From Eubacteriaceae bacterium (GTDB lineage: Bacteria > Bacillota > Clostridia > Eubacteriales > Anaerofustaceae), in NCBI GenBank assembly GCA_017613995.1, contig JAGACT010000195.1, positions 1 through 6,870 of the forward strand: a stretch of DNA of 6,870 nucleotides, written 5' to 3'. A program made the position numbers and the translations under genes. The stretch's first letter is position 1; the number at the start of each line of letters is the position of its first letter. Below are positions 1 through 4,837 of this stretch, in pieces. Below the pieces are notes generated by a model, which was given only the letters and a program-made list of their open reading frames with translations, made no database searches and had not been told where the DNA came from.

Positions 1-567
1 CTGAGGGATACGTATGAGGAAACGGTGGTCTCGGGACTCAACACAGCCCTCAGACTGGATATGGAATACCGAAAGGCCGCGGACTACGTCTTCGACGCTC
101 CGCTGTTTCCCTATGAATGCGAGATATCCTACGGGGATCTGGAATTCACCTCCCGGGAGTATGCGGCAAATCCCGGCGTCAAGAGCTATGCCCTGATAAC
201 AGAGGACCTGATCCGCGACGGACAGTACGATATCGGGGAACTGGGAGCCCAGACCGGAAAGCTGGTGGTCTATGTAAACGATACGGACCTCTCAGCCGAA
301 AACGCGGCGGACATAATGCTCTCCATACGTTCCCTGATGGACTCGGCGGGGGTGGGATTCAAAGCGATGGACTTCGTGCTCTTGCCTCCGAAGAGCGCTG
401 AGGGCCCCCGGGGCGAGGAGGGGATATATATCCTGGACTTTCCCTATGAGGACATTTACGCGGAGGGCATGACCGAGCGGGTTGTCAAAGCCTGGGAGGA
501 TACTATGGCATACTTCGCCGAGCAGGATGAAAAGAACAGGGAAGCTGTCGAGAACAAAAAACCTTAA
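1..567 (+). CDS. Hypothetical protein, 3' part only
   Basis: The reading frame is open from the first base of the window to the TAA at 565-567, so only the last 188 residues are visible and the true start lies upstream. I do not recognise the family. The visible part is soluble-looking and acidic, with many Asp, Glu and Tyr residues, no membrane segment, and a highly charged tail (around AEQDEKNREAVENKKP). Alternating hydrophobic stretches such as KLVVYVND and GIYILDF suggest beta strands in a mixed alpha/beta fold. Codon use (ATA, AGG, GGG) resembles that of the metabolic genes further right, so the frame is very probably real. The internal GTG at 25 has no convincing ribosome binding site, so I do not treat it as the start. 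Function is unknown. Confidence 0.75.
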   Translation: MRDTYEETVVSGLNTALRLDMEYRKAADYVFDAPLFPYECEISYGDLEFTSREYAANPGVKSYALITEDLIRDGQYDIGELGAQTGKLVVYVNDTDLSAENAADIMLSIRSLMDSAGVGFKAMDFVLLPPKSAEGPRGEEGIYILDFPYEDIYAEGMTERVVKAWEDTMAYFAEQDEKNREAVENKKP

Positions 568-588
568 CTGAAAGGAAACTATAAACCC

Positions 589-666
589 ATGTATTTCCCG
601 GAACGGTTGCATGAGCTTTCCGGATGGTATATCATTTCCTTATTAACAGCGGTTTTCCGGGGGTGA
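589..666 (+). CDS. Possible 25-residue small ORF or leader peptide
   Basis: An ATG at 589 opens a 25-codon frame starting MYFPERLHEL and ending in a hydrophobic stretch (WYIISLLTAVF), with TGA at 664-666. A Shine-Dalgarno-like AAGGAAA lies at 572-578, somewhat far upstream (about 12 bases from AGGA to ATG). Its stop codon overlaps an in-frame ATG of the next gene (TGATG at 664-668) and lies only 5 bases before that gene's preferred start at 672, an arrangement typical of translational coupling. It may be a small membrane peptide, a leader, or chance. It could also be the remnant of a longer gene. There is no family evidence. Confidence 0.25.
   Translation: MYFPERLHELSGWYIISLLTAVFRG
607..635 (+). 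promoter_or_regulatory. Weak candidate promoter for the membrane-protein pair
   Basis: TTGCAT (607-612) and TATCAT (630-635) are separated by 17 bp. The -10 matches consensus at five of six positions and the -35 at only three, so this is a weak sigma-70-type candidate. It would start transcription near 642, ahead of the gene at 672, but inside the small ORF that begins at 589. If it is the real promoter, that small ORF is not translated from this transcript. An inverted repeat (CCGGAA 598-603, TTCCGG 618-623) overlaps the -35. Confidence 0.22.
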
Positions 667-671
667 TGACA

Positions 672-1019
672 ATGAGTGAAAAGGCAAAGGCTTTTTTCGG
701 GGAATTATTTGAGGATCATCTGTTTTCTTGTATCGGATGCTTTTCTTGTCTGATCGCGGTGCTTGTGGTCCTGGCGTATAAGGTGCATGAAAACTTTATC
801 GTTTATCCGATGATCGCGATTGGCTGTATCGCAGTATTGATCGCCTTCCTGGTTTACGGCATAAAAGCCGTTCTTCTGATCCCGCTACTGGGCCTGCCGG
901 TGGCGGTAATCGCGTGGTTAGCGCTCAGTATTATGGAGCGCATCCCTATGATCTCCGCGGCTGTTTTCGCCGTTATCGGGATCATCAGCTTTATTATCCA
1001 GAAAACCGGTACCGATTAA
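672..1019 (+). CDS. Small four-helix membrane protein, unknown function
   Basis: This 115-residue protein begins MSEKAKAFFG and is mostly hydrophobic, with about four predicted membrane segments near residues 18-36, 42-63, 65-87 and 91-110. The N-terminal 17 residues are polar and charged, and the C-terminal tail (QKTGTD) is short. Three cysteines form CxxCxxC (Cys20, Cys23, Cys26) at the start of the first helix, which could bind metal or form disulfides, but no family is recognised. I chose the ATG at 672 because a GGGGG stretch (659-663) lies 8 bases upstream. The frame is open back to 624, but the ATG there has no ribosome site. Codon use differs from the flanking genes: Ile is mostly ATC or ATT and AGG/AGA is almost absent, which hints at a different origin. 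The next gene starts 21 bp downstream, so the two are probably co-transcribed. Confidence 0.72.
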   Translation: MSEKAKAFFGELFEDHLFSCIGCFSCLIAVLVVLAYKVHENFIVYPMIAIGCIAVLIAFLVYGIKAVLLIPLLGLPVAVIAWLALSIMERIPMISAAVFAVIGIISFIIQKTGTD

Positions 1020-1040
1020 GGGAAACGGACGAACAGCGTC

Positions 1041-1598
1041 ATGCCGCACAGGATCACATCCGAAGAACGAAATATACTGCTTGAAAATCCCGGACTTGTC
1101 ATGTTCGATCCCTACAGCTCCTTTCGGACCCACCGGGGTTCTCTTTTCAGGGCACTGGTGCTGCCGGCACTCACCGCGGCGGCTCTCTTCGTATGGGCCC
1201 GTCTCTCTCCCGGTTTCGTGAACGCTCATCCGAAAGCCTTCGCCTGGATCGGATGTGCGGCCCTTACCGTCTCCGCGGGAGCCGTGCCGGGGCTTTACAT
1301 TCTCTCGGACAACAGATCTTTCAGGAGGGCTAAGTCCGAACACTACGCCGCGCAGCTTCGGATGCTCCTTCCCGAGGAGCTCGAATGCACTGTCGCCCGT
1401 GTGCTGTGGGTCATCGAAGAGAAAGCCGAGGGCGGATGGATCCTGGAAGGAAAAGAGGACATGTTCGGATACTGCCCCTACGTGAACCGATTCGGCATCG
1501 CACCGGACACGGATCTGACGGTGATACGGGGCTGCGACGGGTTTCGTGCTTTCGTAAGGAGGGCGCCGGAAACGGAATGCTTCTACAGACGATCCTGA
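1041..1598 (+). CDS. Two-helix membrane protein with cytosolic C-terminal domain, unknown function
   Basis: This 185-residue protein begins MPHRITSEER. It has a short polar N-terminus and two hydrophobic helices at about residues 36-54 and 66-88. A soluble domain of roughly 95 residues follows, rich in charged and aromatic residues, with motifs such as EDMFGYCPYV and VIRGCDGFRAF. The positive residues between helix 2 and the soluble domain (NRSFRRAKSE) suggest that both ends are cytosolic. I do not recognise the family. The ribosome site is poor: only a loose GGAAACGGA lies 13-21 bases upstream, so translation may depend on the preceding gene, whose stop is 21 bp away. A longer frame exists on the other strand over this region, but this strand is preferred for the plausible membrane topology and the consistent direction. 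A terminator-like palindrome begins 32 bp after the stop. Confidence 0.68.
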   Translation: MPHRITSEERNILLENPGLVMFDPYSSFRTHRGSLFRALVLPALTAAALFVWARLSPGFVNAHPKAFAWIGCAALTVSAGAVPGLYILSDNRSFRRAKSEHYAAQLRMLLPEELECTVARVLWVIEEKAEGGWILEGKEDMFGYCPYVNRFGIAPDTDLTVIRGCDGFRAFVRRAPETECFYRRS

Positions 1599-1629
1599 CA
1601 TTCGGGAATATTTCTATCGGATATATCAA

Positions 1630-1653
1630 AGGCGCGGCCCCGGGGCCGCGCCT
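1630..1653. terminator. GC-rich palindrome, probable bidirectional terminator
   Basis: A perfect 22-bp palindrome (arm GGCGCGGCCCC, 1631-1652) is closed by a further A-T pair at 1630/1653. As RNA it would fold into about a 10-bp stem with a CCGG loop. On the plus strand it is followed by a loosely T-rich stretch (TGTATATTATTTC) and on the minus strand by TTTGATATAT. It lies between two convergent genes, 32 bp after the plus-strand stop and 70 bp after the minus-strand stop, where a shared terminator is expected. The U tracts are weak, so efficiency is uncertain. A second, imperfect dyad (CCCGG 1690-1694 with CCGGG 1716-1720) lies close to the minus-strand stop. Confidence 0.65.
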
Positions 1654-1722
1654 GCTGTATATTATTTCCGACTGCCGATCATCGGGCCTCCCGGCGAAGC
1701 GGTCCGCTGCGGGATCCGGGAC

Positions 1723-2724
1723 TTACCCGAGATTGTCTATCACTGCGTTTCCGAATTCCTCCGTGGAGGCGCTGCCGCCCAGATCCGCCGTAAGGCATCT
1801 GCCTTCCCGGAAGGTCTTCTTAAGTGCTTCCTCTATCGCTCGGGCTTCCTTTTCATAACCGATGTGATGCAGCATCTCGCTGGAGGCGCAGATCACCGCG
1901 GACGGATTCGCGATGCCCTTCCCGGCGATGTCCGGGGCGCTGCCGTGGATCGCTTCGAAGATGGCCGCGTCGTCGCCTATGTTGTTGCCGCAGGTGAGCC
2001 CCAGACCCCCCACCAGTCCGCTGGTAAGGTCGGAGAGGATGTCCCCGAAAAGATTCGTCGTCACTATCACGTCGAAGTCCTGGGGATCCGTGACCAGCTT
2101 CATGGCGCAGGCGTCGATGATCACCGTATCGTGGACGATTCCGGGATAATCCTTCGCGATATCCTCGAATACCCTCAGAAACAGTCCGTCGGTCTCCTTG
2201 AGGATGTTGGCCTTGTGGGCTGCAGACACCTTCTTTCTGCCCAGCTTCACAGCCGCTTCGAAGGCGTAGCGAATCACCTTTTCGGAGGCCTTCCTGGTTA
2301 TGAGCCTCACGGATCTGGCGGTATCCTCATCCGGCGTGTCCTCTATGCCGCAGTACAGTCCCTCCGTATTCTCCCTGACGGTCAGTATGTCCACGTTTCT
2401 GAACGGGGTCTGGATCCCTTCGTAGCTGAAGGCCCTTCTTACGTTGGCGTAAAGCCCGAAGGCCTGTCTCAGACTGATGTTGATGCTTCTGAAGCCTCCT
2501 CCCACCGGGGTGGTTATGGGTCCCTTGAGGGCGACCCTGTTGCGGCGGATCGAATCCATCAGATCGTCCGGCAGTATCTCCCCGTATTTCTCCAGGGCGG
2601 GTATCCCCGCGTCGAATTCCTCGAATTCCACCGGCACTCCCGTCGCTTTTATTATCCTTACGGCCTGTTCCATTACCTCGGGGCCTATGCCGTCGCCCCT
2701 TATAAGTGTTATATCCATGCACAT
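1723..2724 (-). CDS. icd: NAD-dependent isocitrate dehydrogenase
   Basis: This 333-residue enzyme of the isocitrate/isopropylmalate dehydrogenase family oxidises and decarboxylates isocitrate to 2-oxoglutarate in the cytosol. The length suits the short NAD-type homodimeric class. The N-terminus shows LIRGDGIGPEV (7-17). Substrate residues are Ser80 and Asn82 in SINISLR, with Arg86, Arg96 and Arg118. Tyr124 and Lys171 fit the catalytic pair, and Asp204, Asp228 and Asp232 (NLFGDILSD) fit the metal ligands. The Ser-x-Asn pair points to isocitrate rather than isopropylmalate or homoisocitrate. The cofactor loop reads HGSAPDIAG, with Asp265-Ile266 where NADP enzymes such as E. coli Icd have Lys-Tyr, which indicates NAD. 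The start at 2724 (MCMDITLI) or at 2718 (MDITLI) is equally possible, and neither has a Shine-Dalgarno site. It diverges from the citrate synthase operon and probably shares its operator. Confidence 0.93.
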   Translation of the reverse strand: MCMDITLIRGDGIGPEVMEQAVRIIKATGVPVEFEEFDAGIPALEKYGEILPDDLMDSIRRNRVALKGPITTPVGGGFRSINISLRQAFGLYANVRRAFSYEGIQTPFRNVDILTVRENTEGLYCGIEDTPDEDTARSVRLITRKASEKVIRYAFEAAVKLGRKKVSAAHKANILKETDGLFLRVFEDIAKDYPGIVHDTVIIDACAMKLVTDPQDFDVIVTTNLFGDILSDLTSGLVGGLGLTCGNNIGDDAAIFEAIHGSAPDIAGKGIANPSAVICASSEMLHHIGYEKEARAIEEALKKTFREGRCLTADLGGSASTEEFGNAVIDNLG

Positions 2725-2740
2725 ATTCTATCATGGTGTA

Positions 2741-2769
2741 TTGACACATACAATAGATATGAGTATAAT
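2741..2769 (+). promoter_or_regulatory. Consensus promoter of the citrate synthase operon
   Basis: TTGACA (2741-2746) and TATAAT (2764-2769) are both perfect matches to the housekeeping sigma consensus and are separated by the ideal 17 bp. Transcription would start near 2776, giving a leader of about 29 bases before the start codon at 2805. The -10 box lies entirely inside the 24-bp palindrome at 2762-2785, so a bound repressor would block this otherwise very strong promoter. There is no extended -10 TGn motif. Confidence 0.88.
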
Positions 2770-2785
2770 TGTATACAATTATACT
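2762..2785. promoter_or_regulatory. 24-bp perfect palindrome, probable GntR/FadR-type operator
   Basis: Two 12-bp arms (AGTATAATTGTA and its reverse complement) meet with no mismatch and no spacer. The core TTGTATACAA fits the pattern known for FadR-subfamily GntR regulators, GT(A/C) followed by (G/T)AC around a short centre. The site covers the -10 box and the expected start point of the rightward operon, which encodes exactly such a regulator. That suggests autorepression together with control of the citrate synthase and aconitase genes. The divergent dehydrogenase is only 38 bp away and is probably controlled by the same site. Binding itself is inferred. Confidence 0.82.
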
Positions 2786-2805
2786 ATTATGCGAGGAAAC
2801 GTTAA
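2778..2805 (-). promoter_or_regulatory. Candidate leftward promoter for isocitrate dehydrogenase
   Basis: Because the operator is palindromic, the minus strand also carries TATAAT (2783 down to 2778). A partial -35, TTAACG (2805 to 2800), matches four of six consensus positions at a 16-bp spacing. Transcription would begin near 2771 and leave a leader of about 47 bases before the dehydrogenase. This promoter would face and overlap the rightward one. A weaker alternative is TTGTAT (2753-2748) with TAGAAT (2730-2725), which would give an almost leaderless message. Confidence 0.4.
2794..2797 (+). promoter_or_regulatory. Ribosome binding site fixing the citrate synthase start
   Basis: AGGA at 2794-2797 (within GCGAGGAAAC) lies 7 bases before the ATG at 2805. 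The frame is open further upstream to a TTG at 2769, but that codon overlaps the -10 box and precedes the predicted transcription start, so it cannot be the start on this transcript. Confidence 0.75.
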
Positions 2806-4178
2806 TGCTTGAAGTATCGTCCAGAACGAACCTTTTGGAACAGAAAAGCTATAAATACTCCCTTCAGGACGTAGAGGAGCCCAATCTCTACCGGGATATT
2901 TTCAACTACGAGGAGATCCCCAAAACCCCCTTCAACCACCGCAGGGTGCCCATCGGGATGCCCGAGGAGGTCTGGATCACCGATACCACTTTCAGGGACG
3001 GCCAGCAGGCCACCGAGCCCTATACGGTGGAGCAGATGGTGGACCTGTACAAGATGATGAACCGCCTGGGAGGTCCCTTCGGGATCATCAGGCAGACGGA
3101 ATTCTTCGTCTACAGCGATAGGGACCGCAGGGCCCTGGAGGAGTGCATGGCCCTGGGATATGACTTCCCGGAGATCACCACCTGGATAAGGGCCACCAAG
3201 GAGGACTTTTCCCTTGTCAGAGACCTGGGGGTCAAGGAAACGGGGATACTGGTATCCTGCAGCGACTACCATATATTCAGGAAGATGAAGCTCACAAGGA
3301 AGCAGGCTCTGGAAAAGTATCTGGAGACCGTCGCCCTGGCCTTCGAGGCCGGAGTGGTGCCCCGCTGCCATCTTGAGGATCTGACCCGGGCCGATTTCTA
3401 CGGCTTCGTGGTCCCCTTTGTCAACGCCCTCACCGACATGTCGAAGGAAGCGGGCATCCCCGTAAAGATCCGTGCCTGCGATACCATGGGCTACGGAGTT
3501 CCCTTCACCGAGGCGGCCCTGCCCAGAAGCGTAGCCGGCATAATCTACGGACTGCAGCATTATTCCGACGTTCCCAGCGAGCACCTGGAGTGGCATGGTC
3601 ACAACGATTTCGGCATGGCCGTTGCCAACGCCTCCACCGCCTGGCTCTACGGGGCCTGCGCCGTGAACTGCACCCTTTTGGGCATAGGCGAGAGGACAGG
3701 AAACATACCTCTGGAGCAGATGGTGATGCAGTACGCCTCCATCAGGGGATCCCTGGACGGGATGGACACCACGGTCATAACCGAGATCGCGGACTACTAC
3801 CGCACCCACAGGAACTACGACATACCTCCCATGACCCCCTTCATAGGCAGCGCCTTCAACATGACCCGTGCCGGTATTCATGCCGACGGTCTCATGAAGG
3901 ACGAGGAGATCTACAACGTTTTCGATACCGAAAAGCTTCTGAACAGAAAGCCCTCCGTCATGCTGGGACAGTCCTCCGGATCCGCGGGCATCGCCTACTG
4001 GATCAACGAGTACTATTCTCTGGAGGGAGAGCGGGCCCTTAAAAAGACGGACGATCTGATCGTGAAGATGAAGCAGTGGATAGATGACGAATATGCCACC
4101 GGCAGGGTGAGCACCCTTTCGGAGAAGGAGATCACCGACATGGTGGACAAACTGACGAACGGAGGACTCAGAAAATGA
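2805..4178 (+). CDS. Probable Re-citrate synthase (isopropylmalate/homocitrate synthase family)
   Basis: This 457-residue protein belongs to the DRE-TIM metallolyase family. It probably condenses acetyl-CoA with oxaloacetate to citrate with Re-face stereochemistry, as does the Clostridium kluyveri enzyme of this family. A roughly 55-residue N-terminal extension precedes the TIM barrel. The signature DTTFRDGQQ is at 60-68, giving the catalytic Arg64 and metal ligand Asp65. CHLED is at 188-192, and the HxHND motif with metal ligands His264 and His266 is at 264-268. The glycine-rich LLGIGERTGN is at 291-300 and RAGIHADG at 355-362. The C-terminal leucine-sensing domain of LeuA is absent. The assignment to citrate rather than homocitrate or isopropylmalate rests on overall resemblance and on the neighbouring aconitase and isocitrate dehydrogenase. 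No LeuC/LeuD-type two-subunit hydratase is present. Its stop overlaps the regulator start by 4 bp (ATGA). Confidence 0.87.
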   Translation: MLEVSSRTNLLEQKSYKYSLQDVEEPNLYRDIFNYEEIPKTPFNHRRVPIGMPEEVWITDTTFRDGQQATEPYTVEQMVDLYKMMNRLGGPFGIIRQTEFFVYSDRDRRALEECMALGYDFPEITTWIRATKEDFSLVRDLGVKETGILVSCSDYHIFRKMKLTRKQALEKYLETVALAFEAGVVPRCHLEDLTRADFYGFVVPFVNALTDMSKEAGIPVKIRACDTMGYGVPFTEAALPRSVAGIIYGLQHYSDVPSEHLEWHGHNDFGMAVANASTAWLYGACAVNCTLLGIGERTGNIPLEQMVMQYASIRGSLDGMDTTVITEIADYYRTHRNYDIPPMTPFIGSAFNMTRAGIHADGLMKDEEIYNVFDTEKLLNRKPSVMLGQSSGSAGIAYWINEYYSLEGERALKKTDDLIVKMKQWIDDEYATGRVSTLSEKEITDMVDKLTNGGLRK

Positions 4179-4837
4179 TCACCCACAGAAGCGTATCTCT
4201 GGCGGATCAGGTCTTCGACTACCTGGAAAACGATATCCTCACGGGGGTATATGCCAGGGGGGAGATCCTGACCGAAGGAAAGATAAGTGAGAAGCTGGGG
4301 GTAAGCCGCACTCCCGTCAGGGAAGCCCTCAGAAGGCTCGAACAGGAGCATCTCATCGAGGAGAGCGGCAAGGGCATGCTGGTGGTGGGCATAAGCCCCG
4401 AGGATGCCGACAACATTTACGAGATCAGGGAGAGGATAGAAGGCCTCGCCGCGGCCCTGGCCACCAGGAACGCCTCAAATGAGGAGCTCGTCCGCCTCGG
4501 GGAGATCCTGGATCTGCAGGAATTCTACCTGGGCCGCGACGACGCGGAGAAGATCAAGTCCATGGACAACGATTTCCACCGGGAGGTCTACCGCCTTTCG
4601 GGTTCCGCGGTATACTACGATACCCTCATGCCCCTGCACAAGAAGATACAGAAGTTCCGCAAGAGCGCCATACAGGATCCCGACAGAGCCGCCTCCTCGG
4701 TGGCGGAACACCGCAGGATCCTTCAGACCATGACCGCCCGGGATGAGGCGGCGGCAGAGGAAGCCATGGTGGATCATATCAGAATGGCCAGAGAGCATCT
4801 CAGAAAACAGCTCGGGCCCTCGGAGGATGCAAAGTGA
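4175..4837 (+). CDS. GntR-family transcriptional regulator, FadR/FCD subfamily
   Basis: This 220-residue DNA-binding regulator has an N-terminal winged helix-turn-helix (about 8-72). It includes LTEGKISEKLGVSRTPVREALRRLEQEHLI, described here by its ends at residues 32-61, which is the classic GntR recognition region. An all-helical FCD effector domain (about 77-212) follows. The usual metal-site residues are present: Asp131 and His135 in the DNDFH region, His179 in AEHRR and His201 in VDHIR. It should therefore bind a divalent metal plus a small carboxylate, possibly citrate or another pathway acid, but the ligand is not shown by the sequence. GGAGGA at 4161-4166 lies 8 bases before the ATG. 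The gene overlaps both neighbours by 4 bp and is thus co-translated with the enzymes it probably controls through the palindrome at 2762-2785. Confidence 0.95.
   Translation: MITHRSVSLADQVFDYLENDILTGVYARGEILTEGKISEKLGVSRTPVREALRRLEQEHLIEESGKGMLVVGISPEDADNIYEIRERIEGLAAALATRNASNEELVRLGEILDLQEFYLGRDDAEKIKSMDNDFHREVYRLSGSAVYYDTLMPLHKKIQKFRKSAIQDPDRAASSVAEHRRILQTMTARDEAAAEEAMVDHIRMAREHLRKQLGPSEDAK

Noticed and set aside
1..12. CTGAGGGATACG occurs at both 1-12 and 6601-6612
   Set aside because: Both copies are in frame within coding sequence as Leu-Arg-Asp-Thr and the match stops at 12 bases, so shared codon preference explains it better than a repeat element.
598..623. Inverted repeat CCGGAA / TTCCGG after the first gene
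   Set aside because: A 6-bp stem with a 14-base loop and no T run does not make a terminator, and nothing supports it as an operator.
624..671. Upstream start extending the four-helix membrane protein by 16 residues
   Set aside because: There is no ribosome binding site before 624, whereas GGGGG lies at 8 bases from the ATG at 672.
918..1601. 227-codon frame on the minus strand over the two-helix membrane protein
   Set aside because: It also overlaps the end of the four-helix membrane protein, its product is Arg/Pro/Gly/Ser-rich without a recognisable fold, and it has no supporting start. It looks like a mirror frame of GC-rich coding DNA.
2769..2804. TTG start extending the citrate synthase by 12 residues
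   Set aside because: The codon overlaps the -10 box and lies upstream of the predicted transcription start, while AGGA precedes the ATG at 2805 correctly.
1864..2805. 313-codon plus-strand frame opposite isocitrate dehydrogenase
   Set aside because: It is antisense to a gene with complete family motifs and runs through the intergenic operator region; the product is His/Gly-rich and resembles no family.
2802..3881. 359-codon minus-strand frame opposite the citrate synthase
   Set aside because: It is antisense to a strongly conserved enzyme with intact catalytic motifs, and its product is a Gly/Val/His-rich shadow.
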